From: SLRI01 sp964576715
Lineage (GTDB): Bacteria; Pseudomonadota; Alphaproteobacteria; Geminicoccales; Geminicoccaceae
Direction of reading: 5' to 3'
DNA length: 63,369 nt
Assembly: GCA_964576715.1 (NCBI GenBank)
Contig: CAZNWE010000013.1
Span: 1-63,369, forward strand
The translations under genes were made by a program, and so were the position numbers. Below the pieces are notes generated by a model, which worked only from the letters and a program-made list of their open reading frames with translations, ran no database searches and was not told where the DNA came from. Position 1 is the stretch's first letter. Every line of letters starts with the position of its first letter. Below are positions 52,008-61,104 of this stretch, piece by piece.

Positions 52008-53369
52008 ATGAGCCGTCGCGTCGCCATCATCGGCCGACCCAATGTCGGCAAGTCGACCTTGTTCAACCGCCTTGCCGGCGGCAAGCGGGCGCTCGTCCAC
52101 GACACGCCGGGCGTCACCCGCGATCGCCTCGAGGCGCCGGCCCGGCTGCTCGACCTCGACTTCACCGTGGTCGATACGGCCGGCCTCGAGATCGGCATGA
52201 AGCAAGAGCTGTCCGAGCGGCTGGTGCTGCAGACCCTGGCTGGCCTGAAGAGCGCCGATGTCGGCCTCTTTCTGGTCGATGCGCGCGCCGGCATCACCCC
52301 GCTCGACGAGGAGATCGCGGGCTTGCTGAGAAGCCAGGGCAAGCCGATCGTCCTCGCCGCGAACAAGTGTGAGGGGCGCTCGGGCGAGGCCGAGGCGCAG
52401 GCGGCGTGGCGGCTCGGGCTGGGCGAGCCCATCGCCATCTCGGCCGAGCATGCGCTGGGGCTCGAGGCCCTGGCAGAGGCGTTGCGCCCGCATCTCGGCG
52501 AAGCCCCCGCCGACGCGGCCGCAAACGCCGAGACCGAGCCCGGGCTCGATGACGACGGGCCATTGAACCTCGCCATCGTCGGTCGACCGAATGTCGGCAA
52601 GTCGTCGCTGATCAATCGGCTGATCAGCGAACAGCGGTTGTTGACCGGACCCGAGCCCGGCTTGACCCGCGATGCCGTCGGTGTCGAATGGCAATGGCGC
52701 GATCGTGCCATACGCCTGGTCGACACCGCCGGTCTGCGCCGCAAGACGCGCATCGAGGCGCCGGTCGAGAAGCTCTCGGCGTCGGCGAGCCTGCGGGCGA
52801 TCCGCCGCTGTCATGTGGCGGTGCTGCTGCTCGACGCGACCGAGCCGCTCGAGAAGCAGGAGCTGACCATTGCCAATCGGGTGCTGGAGGAGGGCCGGGC
52901 ACTGGTGATCGCCGCCAACAAATGGGATCTCGTCGAGCGGCCCGACGAGACGCTGGCCGAGATCCGCTTTCGCCTCCGGCACAAGCTCGCCCAGCTCAAG
53001 AACCTGCCCTTGGTGACCCTGTCGGTGAAGACCGGCCGCGGGCTCGACAAGCTGCTGCCGGCGGTGGTCGAGACGGTCGACCGCTGGTCGACCCGGATCT
53101 CCACTGGACGGCTCAACCGCTGGCTGGCCGCGGCGATCGAGAAGACCCCGCCGCCGATGGCGCAGAACCGGCGGATCAAGATCCGCTACGCCACGCAGGT
53201 CGGCACCCGACCCCCGACCATCGCACTCTTCGCCAACAAGCCCGAGGGCGAGCTGCCCGCTGCTTACAAGCGCTATCTGGAGGCGAGCTTCGTCGAGGCG
53301 TTCGGGCTCGGCGGCATCGCCGTGCGCCTCGTCGTCCGCCACGGCGACAATCCCTACCACGAAGCCTAG
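52008..53369 (+). CDS. der: Ribosome biogenesis GTPase Der (EngA)
   Basis: Der (453 aa) has two tandem GTPase domains followed by a KH-like domain and acts in 50S subunit assembly. Both G1 motifs GRPNVGKS are visible (near residues 8 and 192). G3 motifs are VDTAGLE and VDTAGLR; G4 motifs are ANKCE and ANKWD. The C-terminal KH-like part contains QNRRIKIRYATQVGTRPPTI. ATG 52008 fits the family start. It ends the yfgM-bamB-der group. Confidence 0.98.
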   Translation: MSRRVAIIGRPNVGKSTLFNRLAGGKRALVHDTPGVTRDRLEAPARLLDLDFTVVDTAGLEIGMKQELSERLVLQTLAGLKSADVGLFLVDARAGITPLDEEIAGLLRSQGKPIVLAANKCEGRSGEAEAQAAWRLGLGEPIAISAEHALGLEALAEALRPHLGEAPADAAANAETEPGLDDDGPLNLAIVGRPNVGKSSLINRLISEQRLLTGPEPGLTRDAVGVEWQWRDRAIRLVDTAGLRRKTRIEAPVEKLSASASLRAIRRCHVAVLLLDATEPLEKQELTIANRVLEEGRALVIAANKWDLVERPDETLAEIRFRLRHKLAQLKNLPLVTLSVKTGRGLDKLLPAVVETVDRWSTRISTGRLNRWLAAAIEKTPPPMAQNRRIKIRYATQVGTRPPTIALFANKPEGELPAAYKRYLEASFVEAFGLGGIAVRLVVRHGDNPYHEA

Positions 53370-53495
53370 ACCGCGCCGGCGTCTGCCGGTGGCCGGCAAG
53401 CGGGTGTCGCAAATTGGGTCGAATGGTCGCGTTAGCCGCTTTGCAGCCCTGGCCGGAGGCGCTAGCGGTTGGCGGGTAAGGTTGGAGGCGGCAAG

Positions 53496-55019
53496 GTGCG
53501 TAACCGACGTGGCAAGGAACGCAAGGACCGCAGTGGCGGGGCGGCGCAGCTGCCCTGGGCTCGCGTCACCAATCCGTTCCCGCCGCTGGCATTGCTGCGA
53601 CCTGAGCAGCTCGATGCCATCGACGAGGCGGCGTTCACCATCCTCGAGGAGGTCGGGATTGATTTCCTCTCGGCCGAAGCCGGGCCCGTGCTGGCGGCCG
53701 GCGGCGCCGAGGTCGAGGCCGGCAGCGAGCGGGTTCGCTTCGGCCGCGAGGTGATCCGCCACTGGGTTGCCAAGGCACCCGCCAGCTTTCCCTTGAAGGG
53801 GCGCGAGCCGGCCCACGACGTCGGCTTCGGCGGCAATGAGATGGTCTTCTCGCTGATCGCCTCGGCGCCCAATTGCTCGGATCTCGAGCACGGCCGCCGT
53901 CCCGGGACGTTCGAGGATTTCTGCCGCTTCGTGAGGCTCGGCCAGACGCTCAATGCCATCCATGTCTTTGGCGGTTACCCGGTCGAGCCGGTCGACCTGC
54001 CGGCGGCGACGCGGCATCTCGATTGCCAGCGGGCCTTCATCGAGCTCGGCACCAAGCCGATTCACGCCTATTCGCTCGGCCGGACGCGGATCCTCGATGC
54101 CCTGGAGCTGGTCAAGCTCGGCCATGGGCTGGACGATGCCGGCCTCGCCGCCGCGGCGCGGGTCATCTCGATCATCAACACCAGCTCACCGCTGCGCCTC
54201 GACGGGCCGATGATCGAGGGGATGCTCGAGCTGGCACCCCGGAACCAGTGCGTTTGTATCACGCCGTTCACGCTTTCGGGTGCCATGGCGCCGGCGACCA
54301 TCGCCGGTGCGTTGGCGCAGCAGCACGCCGAAGCACTGGCCGGCATCGCCTTTTATCAGATGATCAAGGCCGGCGCGCCCTGCCTATACGGCGGGTTTAC
54401 CTCCAACGTGGACATGAAGTCCGGCGCGCCGGCGTTCGGCACACCCGAATACTTCAGGGCCACGGTGGTCAGCGGCCAGCTGGCGCGGCGCTGGCGGCTT
54501 CCCTACCGCAGCTCGAACGTCAATGCGGCCAACACCGTCGATGCGCAAGCGGCCTACGAGGCGATGTTCAGCCTGTGGGCGTGCGTCGCCGGCGGGGTCA
54601 ACTTCGTCAAGCATGCCGCCGGCTGGCTCGAGGGCGGCCTCGTCTGCAGCCTCGAGAAGATCGTCCTGGACGTCGAATTGATCCAGATGATCCGCCAGTG
54701 CATGGAGCCGATCGCCGTCGACGACGATGCGCTGGGCCTCGAGGCGATCCGCGAGGTGGGGCCTGGCGGGCACTTCTTCGGTGCCGCCCACACCCTGGCG
54801 CGCTTCGAGAACGCCTTCCACGCGCCGTTGCTCTCCGACTGGCGCAACTTCGCGAGCTGGCAGGAGGCCGGCTCGCCGACCGCCATGATGCACGCTCATG
54901 TCAAGGCCAAGGCCTTCCTCGAGGCGTACGAGCAGCCGCCGCTCGACCCCGGCCGCAAGGCTGCGATCGACGACTATGTCGAGCGGCGCAAGCGTGAGGG
55001 CGGCGCCCTGGCCGCCTGA
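53496..55019 (+). CDS. MttB-family methyltransferase (trimethylamine/glycine betaine type, non-pyrrolysine)
   Basis: This 507-aa TIM-barrel protein of the MttB superfamily would transfer a methyl group from a quaternary or tertiary amine to a corrinoid protein. No in-frame amber codon interrupts it, so it lacks the pyrrolysine of archaeal MttB and is of the MtgB-like type. Segments include LEEVGIDFLSAEAGPVLAAG at the N-terminus, LYGGFTSNVDMKSGAPAFGT in the barrel and VGPGGHFFGAAHTLARFENA near the C-terminus. A GTG at 53496 is chosen because GGAGG lies 7 bases upstream; a TTG at 53469 would add 9 residues. No corrinoid protein is in the window. Confidence 0.85.
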   Translation: MRNRRGKERKDRSGGAAQLPWARVTNPFPPLALLRPEQLDAIDEAAFTILEEVGIDFLSAEAGPVLAAGGAEVEAGSERVRFGREVIRHWVAKAPASFPLKGREPAHDVGFGGNEMVFSLIASAPNCSDLEHGRRPGTFEDFCRFVRLGQTLNAIHVFGGYPVEPVDLPAATRHLDCQRAFIELGTKPIHAYSLGRTRILDALELVKLGHGLDDAGLAAAARVISIINTSSPLRLDGPMIEGMLELAPRNQCVCITPFTLSGAMAPATIAGALAQQHAEALAGIAFYQMIKAGAPCLYGGFTSNVDMKSGAPAFGTPEYFRATVVSGQLARRWRLPYRSSNVNAANTVDAQAAYEAMFSLWACVAGGVNFVKHAAGWLEGGLVCSLEKIVLDVELIQMIRQCMEPIAVDDDALGLEAIREVGPGGHFFGAAHTLARFENAFHAPLLSDWRNFASWQEAGSPTAMMHAHVKAKAFLEAYEQPPLDPGRKAAIDDYVERRKREGGALAA

Positions 55020-55041
55020 GACAGCAAGTTGGGTCAAGCTG

Positions 55042-56382
55042 ATGAGCGATCTTCCGAGCAGCGTTCCCTACCTCGTGATCGGGGCCGGTGTGCACGGGCT
55101 GTCCACCGCCTGGCATCTGGCCATGGCGCTGGCGCAAGGCGGCACCGGCAAGCGGGCGGACGTTATGCTCGTCGACAAGAGCGGCCCGGGGGCCGGGGCT
55201 ACCGGGGTCGCCTGCGGCTGTGTCAGGAATCTCTACATGACCAGCCCGTTGCACAACATCCTGCGCCATTCGGTCGACGTCTGGCAATCGGACCCGGTCA
55301 ATTTCGGCTTTCAGCAGGTCGGCTACGTCTCCGTCGGCGAGGGCAACCAGACGGCCGACTACGAGACGATGCACAAGAGCCAGAACGCCGCCGGCTACAC
55401 GTCGGATCTCTATGTCGGCAAGGAGGCGAAGGCCTTTCTCAAGGCGATCTGGCCCGATTTCAACACCGAGAAGGCGGATTGCGTCTTGCACGAGCGGCCC
55501 TCGGGCTATGCCGGAACGCACACCGCGATCGCCGGCCTCGCCCAGAAATGCCGGCAGTGGGGGGTCGACATCCGGGCCGGTGTCGAGGTTCAGGGCTACG
55601 ATATGACCGGCGACCGGGTGAGCGGTGTCGTCACCAGCCAGGGCACGATCAAGGCCGATGTCGTCGTCATCTGTGCTGGCGCCTGGGTGCCGCGGCACTG
55701 GCAGTGGCTCGGCCAGCCGGCGACGCTCGATCTCCACTACCCGGACGGCGGCGTCGCCGAAGCTCAGGACATGTGGACGTTCTGGCGTCTGCTCGAGGGT
55801 GAGGTCTATCTCGATGGCACCAGCTACCGGACCGCCGACGACCGTGATCCGCCGGTCCTGCATGTCGAGCTCATGAACACGCCCGTGGTGACCGAGGACG
55901 GCCGCAGCTTCCCCGACCAGCACTTCTACACCTATGTCCGCTACGCCGCCGAGCGGGTCGGCGCACCGGGTGTGCAGGGCGGCACCATCCCGATCCGGCT
56001 CGGGCCGGAGGCCGTGCTCGACCCCTACGGTCACGCCAATCCGCATTATCAGGCCGACCCCTGGTTCGCCGACTACTACTGCGCCACGCTCGCCTACCTG
56101 ATGGAGCGCTTCAAGGGCTGCCGGCAGCGCTTCAAGCAGCGGCCGAACGGCGGGATCGGCGCCTTCACCCCGGACAACGTGCCGATCTTCGACTGGGTCG
56201 CCGACAACGCCTACATGATCGCCGACAGCAATCACGGTTTCAAGATGATCGGGGTCGGCAAGCTGGTTGCGCAGCAGCTGGTCACCGGCGCGGCCGTGCC
56301 CGAGCTTCGCCCCTTCGCCCTCGCCCGCTACGCCGAGGGCCGCACCTTCGGGGATCGCAACTCGAACTGTCCCTGGGTCTGA
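55042..56382 (+). CDS. FAD-dependent oxidoreductase (sarcosine/dimethylglycine oxidase type)
   Basis: This 446-aa DAO-family flavoprotein has an N-terminal dinucleotide-binding fold (YLVIGAGVHGLSTAWHLAMA) and a GPGAGATGVACGCVRNLYMT loop. A C-terminal flavin-contact region follows (FTPDNVPIFDWVADNAYMIA and SNHGFKMIGVGKLVAQQLVT). It resembles sarcosine oxidase beta and related demethylating oxidases. It begins 22 bases after the MttB-like gene, so the two probably act together on methylated amines such as glycine betaine or its products. The true substrate is not shown. Confidence 0.85.
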   Translation: MSDLPSSVPYLVIGAGVHGLSTAWHLAMALAQGGTGKRADVMLVDKSGPGAGATGVACGCVRNLYMTSPLHNILRHSVDVWQSDPVNFGFQQVGYVSVGEGNQTADYETMHKSQNAAGYTSDLYVGKEAKAFLKAIWPDFNTEKADCVLHERPSGYAGTHTAIAGLAQKCRQWGVDIRAGVEVQGYDMTGDRVSGVVTSQGTIKADVVVICAGAWVPRHWQWLGQPATLDLHYPDGGVAEAQDMWTFWRLLEGEVYLDGTSYRTADDRDPPVLHVELMNTPVVTEDGRSFPDQHFYTYVRYAAERVGAPGVQGGTIPIRLGPEAVLDPYGHANPHYQADPWFADYYCATLAYLMERFKGCRQRFKQRPNGGIGAFTPDNVPIFDWVADNAYMIADSNHGFKMIGVGKLVAQQLVTGAAVPELRPFALARYAEGRTFGDRNSNCPWV

Positions 56383-56412
56383 GCGCCCTCTTCGCTCGAC
56401 AACGCTGCTGCA

Positions 56413-57108
56413 TCAGGCGACGTCGGATGCTGTCGACCGCGGCATCGCCTCGTCGCCAACGCGATCGCCGAGTGCCAGCTTTCGCCAGACGACGATGAGG
56501 TTGTTGGCCGGCATTTGCACGATGCGGGCCCGCGTCAGGCCGGCCGCCGTGGCCAGCGGGTCGAGCTCGGTATCGAGGCAGCGTATGCCGCAGTGGCGGT
56601 CTTGGGCTCGCAGGGCCCGATCGAAGGCCCCGTTGCTGGGGGCGGTGTGCCGGCCCCGACGCTTCATCGGGCCGTAGAGGACGAGAACGCCGTGCGCCTC
56701 GAGCACGCGGCCGGCGCCGGCGAACAGACCTGCCGCCACCGGCCAGGGAGCGATGTGGACGAGATTGGCGGCGAACACGGCATCGGCCCGGTTGATCGGC
56801 CAATCGCCGCTCGCCGCGTCGAGCTGGATGGCCGGGCGAATGGTGTCGGCCTCGCTCGCCGCGGCATGCGCGTCGATGCCGGGGAGGGCCGAAGCGTCGG
56901 CATCGGAAGGCTGCCAGGCGAGGGTGGGCCAGAGCCGCGGGGCCATGAAGGCGGCGTGCTCGCCGGTGCCGGAGGCGATCTCGAGCAGCAGGCCCCGGCG
57001 CGGCAGCACGTCCTTCAACACGGCGAGGATCGGCGCTCGATTGCGCCGGGTCGCGGGCGCGTGGCGGCAGGCTTCGTCGCCCGGCAGGCTGGTCACTGCG
57101 CTGGCCAT
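56413..57108 (-). CDS. DUF938 family SAM-dependent methyltransferase
   Basis: This 231-aa protein is of the DUF938 methyltransferase family. The SAM-binding motif is LLLEIASGTGEHAAFMAPRL. Other motifs are WQPSDADASALPGIDAHAAA and DAVFAANLVHIAPWPVAAGL, followed by LVLYGPMKRRGRHTAPSN. The ATG at 57108 is chosen because the family chain begins near there; a longer frame to 57264 adds Arg/Gly-rich sequence. Substrate unknown. It is divergent from cbiX, 249 bases away; I saw no cobalamin riboswitch in that spacer. Confidence 0.8.
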   Translation of the reverse strand: MASAVTSLPGDEACRHAPATRRNRAPILAVLKDVLPRRGLLLEIASGTGEHAAFMAPRLWPTLAWQPSDADASALPGIDAHAAASEADTIRPAIQLDAASGDWPINRADAVFAANLVHIAPWPVAAGLFAGAGRVLEAHGVLVLYGPMKRRGRHTAPSNGAFDRALRAQDRHCGIRCLDTELDPLATAAGLTRARIVQMPANNLIVVWRKLALGDRVGDEAMPRSTASDVA

Positions 57109-57357
57109 CCCGTCGGGCCCGGCGTGCGGCCGAGCCGGTCGCTGCGCGCCAGGCGGCGACCCCCCGGCGGCCTGCTGGCGTCGACCATGATCTCCCGTGA
57201 CATGCTTGCCTGACCGCTCCTCGAGCCGTTCACCGCCGCACCCTAGCGCAGCCGCCGGCCGCATGCGACCATCGGCTACAGCGCCTTGCGGCGGTCTTTC
57301 CGGGGCCTGTCGCAGCGGCTATGTCGCCAGGGTCGGTGCAAGGGCTTGGGGTGTGCG

Positions 57358-58434
57358 ATGAGCGAGCGAATGGGTGTGATGGTTTGTGGCCACGGCTCGC
57401 GATCGAAGGCTGCGGTCGGCGAGTTCGCGGCGGTGGCCGAGAAGCTCGCAGCGCATTTCCCGGACTGGCCGGTCGAGCACGGCTATCTCGAGTTCGCCAA
57501 CCCGGTGATCCGCGACGGGCTGGACAAGCTGAAGGAGCAGGGCTGCACGCGAATCCTGGCCGTCCCTGGCATGCTGTTCGCGGCCGGCCATGCCAAGAAC
57601 GACATCCCGTCCGTGCTCAACACCTATCAGGCGCGGCATGGGCTGCGCATCGACTACGGCCGCGAGCTCGGCGTCGACGCCAAGATGATCAAGGCCGCGG
57701 CCGATCGCATCAAGGCCGCACTCGACCGCGCCAATGCCGCGCACGGCAGCCTGCCCAACCACGAGGTCTGCCTCGTCGTGATCGGCCGCGGCGCCTCCGA
57801 TCCGGATGCCAACTCGAACGTTGCCAAGATCGCCCGGATGCTCTGGGAGGGTTTCGGCTTCGGCTGGTGCGAGACGGGCTATTCCGGGGTCACCTTCCCG
57901 CTGGTCGAGCCCTGCCTCGAGCACGCCGCCAAGCTCGGCTACCGGCGCGTCGTGGTGTTTCCCTATTTCCTCTTCACCGGCATCCTGATCGACCGGATCT
58001 ACGGCTTCACCCGGCAGGTCGCGGCCGCGCATCCCGAGATCACCTTCGTCGAGGCGGGCTACCTCAACGACCACCCGTTGGTGATCGAGACCTTCGCCGA
58101 CCGGGTGCGGGAGATCCTCGAAGGCTCGAACCTGATGAACTGCTCGCTGTGCAAGTACCGGGCACAGGTGTTGGGCTTCGAGCACGAGGTCGGGCTGCCG
58201 CAGGAGAGCCATCACCACCACGTCGAGGGCAAGGGTGCCTCGGCGCCGGGCTCGTCGGTCGAGGAGTGTCCGCTGTGCGAGACGTTCTGCACCGGCGCCT
58301 GCCGCCTGGCCCGGGCAGATGCTCACCGCCACGATCACGGGCACCCTCACGACCACGACCACCACCACCCTGCCTATCCGCACGAACGGCATCCGCACGG
58401 ACCGCTCAGTGCCCTGAAGACGGTCAAGCGCTAG
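57358..58434 (+). CDS. cbiX: Sirohydrochlorin cobaltochelatase, long form
   Basis: CbiX (358 aa) inserts cobalt into sirohydrochlorin early in cobalamin synthesis. Two ancient chelatase halves are present: the first with GHGSRSK (His12) and LAVPGMLFAAGHAKNDIP (second metal-binding His), the second with VVIGRGASDPDANSN and VVVFPYFLFTGILIDRIYG. The C-terminus carries CSLCKY, then CPLCETFCTGAC (cysteines that could hold an Fe-S cluster) and a His-rich tail (HRHDHGHPHDHDHHH). Long CbiX proteins with such tails occur in other bacteria. Cobalamin could serve bacteriochlorophyll synthesis and corrinoid-linked enzymes. Confidence 0.9.
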   Translation: MSERMGVMVCGHGSRSKAAVGEFAAVAEKLAAHFPDWPVEHGYLEFANPVIRDGLDKLKEQGCTRILAVPGMLFAAGHAKNDIPSVLNTYQARHGLRIDYGRELGVDAKMIKAAADRIKAALDRANAAHGSLPNHEVCLVVIGRGASDPDANSNVAKIARMLWEGFGFGWCETGYSGVTFPLVEPCLEHAAKLGYRRVVVFPYFLFTGILIDRIYGFTRQVAAAHPEITFVEAGYLNDHPLVIETFADRVREILEGSNLMNCSLCKYRAQVLGFEHEVGLPQESHHHHVEGKGASAPGSSVEECPLCETFCTGACRLARADAHRHDHGHPHDHDHHHPAYPHERHPHGPLSALKTVKR

Positions 58435-58474
58435 CGGCCCGCTTGGCGGCCATGGGCGCCGGCGCGGGTGCCGT

Positions 58475-58594
58475 TCAGGAGAGGCGCAGCAGCGCGTAGG
58501 CGACCAGCGGGACGGCGAACCCGAGCCATCCGACGGCGGTCCAGATGGCGCTGCCCTTGGCCGGGCGATCGGGGATGTCGGTTTGGGATCTCAT
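58475..58594 (-). CDS. Small single-helix membrane protein
   Basis: A 39-aa protein is encoded: MRSQTDIPDRPAKGSAIW, then one membrane helix (TAVGWLGFAVPLVAYALLRL). The frame could start earlier at 58657, but the ATG at 58594 fits the topology. It converges on cbiX, 40 bases away. The family is not recognised; small membrane proteins near cobalt genes are sometimes transport accessories, but there is no His-rich motif here to support that. Confidence 0.5.
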   Translation of the reverse strand: MRSQTDIPDRPAKGSAIWTAVGWLGFAVPLVAYALLRLS

Positions 58595-58821
58595 GCTCGT
58601 TGACTCCGGGTCGGTCGTTGGGCGCGACGGCGAAGTGGACGCGAAACAAAAGATCAATACCTTTTAACAGGTGAAGGGAAACATCGCCGTGTCAAGGGCG
58701 CGGCTTGGTGAATCGCGGGCCGGCAGCCCGGTACGCGCTCGCGTGCCGGCCGCCCCTCGGCCCTTGGTTGATCGGCCTACAACCATGGTCGGCGGAGAGG
58801 CAGCGAGCGGCGAGGATGGCC

Positions 58822-59265
58822 ATGATCGCGGGTGAGGGATCGATAGTGCGGCGGTTGCCGCAGCACTCGACGACCGACCAGCTCCTGGCCGAGGCGGTCG
58901 GCCTCGCCCAGCTGCTGCGTGGCTGCCTGCAGGTCGATCGACAGCTGGCGGCGACCTGCCGTCCGACGCCGCCCCGGCCGGTGGAGCGGACGATCAAGGT
59001 CGCCGAACTCACCGCTCTGCTCGGGCTCTCGGTGGCCTGGTTGTCGACCCGCAAGGCGGTGGCCGCCGGCGTGCTCAGCCCCGAGGAGGGGCGGGCTCCC
59101 GCGCGCCGGCTGGCGACGCTGCAGCCGGTCGGCCGGTCGCTGGGAATGCGGCCGCCGGCGGCGGGCGACTGGCTCGGCCGGCAGCTGGCGACGCTCGAGG
59201 TCCGGGTGCACGCCCTGCACGAGCGGCTGGCGCGGCTCGACCGGCTGCTCGACGAGCCGGGCTGA
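58822..59265 (+). CDS. DUF1465 family protein (RcdA-like)
   Basis: This 147-aa helical protein appears to belong to DUF1465, whose best-known member is RcdA, an adaptor for ClpXP degradation of CtrA in Caulobacter. The features used are an EAVGLAQLLRGCLQVDRQL helix, TALLGLSVAWLSTRKAVAAG (the LSxWLxxxRAV-like motif) and a coiled C-terminus (LATLEVRVHALHERLARLDR). ATG 58822 has GAGG 6 bases upstream; a frame from 58705 adds unlikely residues. It is followed 99 bases later by aspartate aminotransferase. Confidence 0.6.
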   Translation: MIAGEGSIVRRLPQHSTTDQLLAEAVGLAQLLRGCLQVDRQLAATCRPTPPRPVERTIKVAELTALLGLSVAWLSTRKAVAAGVLSPEEGRAPARRLATLQPVGRSLGMRPPAAGDWLGRQLATLEVRVHALHERLARLDRLLDEPG

Positions 59266-59364
59266 GCCAGGTCGATTGGCCGGCGCCGGCCCTTGTTGCG
59301 TCTTCGAATTCGCGTCATACGAGGCGCCAGACGAGACCGTTGCAAGGCAGCCGGAGGACGCGCC

Positions 59365-60567
59365 ATGTCGCTGATCGCCCAGAGCCTGGGCCGCATCAAG
59401 CCGTCGCCCACCATCGCGGTGACCAATCTCGCCCGCGAACTCAAGGCGCAGGGCCGCGACATCATCGGGCTCGGGGCCGGCGAGCCGGATTTCGACACCC
59501 CGGACCACATCAAGGAAGCGGCGATCGAGGCGATCCGCGCCGGTGACACGAAGTACACCGCGGTCGACGGCACGCCGGCCCTGAAGCAGGCGATCTCGGC
59601 CAAGTTCGCGCGGGAGAACGGGCTCGCCTACCAGCCCGAGCAGGTGACGGTCGGCACCGGCGGCAAGCAGGTGCTCTACAATGCCTTGATGGCCACCATC
59701 GACCCGGGCGACGAAGTGCTCATTCCGGCACCCTACTGGGTCTCCTACCCCGACATGGTGCTGCTCGCCGGTGGCGTGCCCGTGGCGATCGACTGCCCGG
59801 CCGAGAAGGGCTTCAAGCTGCAGCCGGCGCAGCTCGAAGCGGCGATCACGGCGAAGACCAAGTGGCTGATCTTGAACTCGCCCTCGAATCCCACGGGTTC
59901 CGCCTATAGCGAGGCCGAGCTCAAGGCGCTCACCGACGTGCTGGTGCAACACGCCCACGTCTACGTCATGACCGACGACATGTACGAGCACCTAGTCTAC
60001 GACGATTTTCGCTTCACCACCCCGGCCGAGGTCGAGCCGCGCCTCTATGACCGGACGCTGACCGTCAACGGCGTCTCCAAGGCCTACGCGATGACCGGCT
60101 GGCGGATCGGCTATGCCGGCGGGCCGGCCGAGCTGATCAAGGCGATGGGCAAGGTGCAGTCGCAGAGCACGTCGAACCCCTGCTCGATCAGCCAGGCGGC
60201 GGCGGTGGCCGCGCTCAATGGCCCGCAGGACTTCCTGCCGGAGCGCAATGCCGTTTTCAAAGAGCGCCGCGACCTGATCGTCGGTCTCTTGAATGAGGCA
60301 CCCGGCCTCGACTGCCCGACGCCGGAGGGGGCCTTCTACGTCTATCCGTCCTGTGCCGGGGTGATCGGCCGCCGGACGCCGGACGGTGCTGTGATCGGCT
60401 CGTCCGAAGCCTTCGCCAAGTACCTCCTCGAGGAGGGCGGGGTCGCCGTCGTCCACGGCTCCGCCTTCGGCCTCGACCCGCATTTCCGCATCTCCTACGC
60501 GACGGCGACGGCGCTGCTCGAGGAGGCCGGCCGGCGGATCATCGCCACCTGCCAGAAGCTGGGGTAG
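59365..60567 (+). CDS. aspC: Aspartate aminotransferase
   Basis: This 400-aa class I aminotransferase of the I-gamma aspartate aminotransferase group interconverts aspartate/2-oxoglutarate and oxaloacetate/glutamate. The group signature MSLIAQSLGRIKPSPTIAVT and GLGAGEPDFDTPDHI are clear. The active site shows NSPSNPTGSAYSEAEL, VMTDDMYEHLVYDD and NGVSKAYAMTGWRIGYAGG with the PLP Lys. It has a GGAGGA site. It converges on the DUF192 gene, with a bidirectional hairpin between them. Confidence 0.95.
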   Translation: MSLIAQSLGRIKPSPTIAVTNLARELKAQGRDIIGLGAGEPDFDTPDHIKEAAIEAIRAGDTKYTAVDGTPALKQAISAKFARENGLAYQPEQVTVGTGGKQVLYNALMATIDPGDEVLIPAPYWVSYPDMVLLAGGVPVAIDCPAEKGFKLQPAQLEAAITAKTKWLILNSPSNPTGSAYSEAELKALTDVLVQHAHVYVMTDDMYEHLVYDDFRFTTPAEVEPRLYDRTLTVNGVSKAYAMTGWRIGYAGGPAELIKAMGKVQSQSTSNPCSISQAAAVAALNGPQDFLPERNAVFKERRDLIVGLLNEAPGLDCPTPEGAFYVYPSCAGVIGRRTPDGAVIGSSEAFAKYLLEEGGVAVVHGSAFGLDPHFRISYATATALLEEAGRRIIATCQKLG

Positions 60568-60592
60568 CGGCGGCCTCTCGGCTTTCGCAAGG

Positions 60593-60615
60593 CCGGGGGA
60601 CCGGGGTCCCCCCGG
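60593..60615. terminator. Bidirectional hairpin terminator between aspC and the DUF192 gene
   Basis: CCGGGGGACC and GGTCCCCCCGG pair as an inverted repeat (one bulged C) in the 54-base convergent spacer. There is no T-run, so termination may need Rho. It is well placed to end both transcripts. Confidence 0.5.
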
Positions 60616-60621
60616 ACCGGC

Positions 60622-61104
60622 TCAGTCGGCGAAATGCGGGTGCCGCACGTGGTCGCCTGCCTCGATGCCCAGCCGCTCGGCCTCGCCGGCGAGGATTTCG
60701 AGGACACCGGCGACCGGGCCCTCGGAGCTGATGATGCTTTCCGAGAAGGGGGTGGTGCGCGTAGCGATCGATTCGATGGTGCCGCCTTCGTCGATGAACA
60801 GCATGTCGAGCGAGGTCGGGGTGTTCTTCATCCACATCGAGACCGGGCGCGGGCGCTGGTGGACGAAGAGCATGCCGGTGCCGGGGGGCACCTGTTCCCG
60901 GAACATCAGGCCGCGCGACTGCTCAGCGGGCGTGCGGGCCATCTCGACCAGGAAGCCCACCGGGCCGCCGCTGGTCTCGATGGAAAGCGGTTCCTGTGGG
61001 AGGATCGGCTGCGGCGCGCCGCCAGCTTGGCCGGCTGCGGCGAGCGGCAATAGCGCGACGGCGAGGGCGACGGCGAGCAGGCGGCGCCGGTCGATGGTCG
61101 TCAC
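60622..61104 (-). CDS. Exported DUF192 family protein
   Basis: This 160-aa protein has an N-terminal signal peptide (MTTIDRRRLLAVALAVALLP, cleaved near AAAGQA). The DUF192 domain has EMARTPAEQSRGLMFREQVP, GTGMLFVHQRPRPVSMWMKN and TPTSLDMLFIDEGGTI. The fold is a small beta-barrel of unknown function, sometimes next to CspA genes. The start is GTG 61104, overlapping the NAD kinase stop by 4 bases, so the two form an operon. Confidence 0.9.
   Translation of the reverse strand: MTTIDRRRLLAVALAVALLPLAAAGQAGGAPQPILPQEPLSIETSGGPVGFLVEMARTPAEQSRGLMFREQVPPGTGMLFVHQRPRPVSMWMKNTPTSLDMLFIDEGGTIESIATRTTPFSESIISSEGPVAGVLEILAGEAERLGIEAGDHVRHPHFAD

Noticed and set aside
53496..55019. Pyrrolysine-containing MttB
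   Set aside because: The reading frame has no internal amber codon, and no pyl genes are present in the window.
57109..57357. Cobalamin riboswitch upstream of cbiX
   Set aside because: The conserved B12-box and G-rich core elements are not visible on either strand.
58660..58700. Promoter with TTGACA on the minus strand before the small membrane protein
   Set aside because: The -35-like hexamer is perfect, but no -10 lies at 16-18 bases; the nearest A/T-rich box is about 20 bases away.
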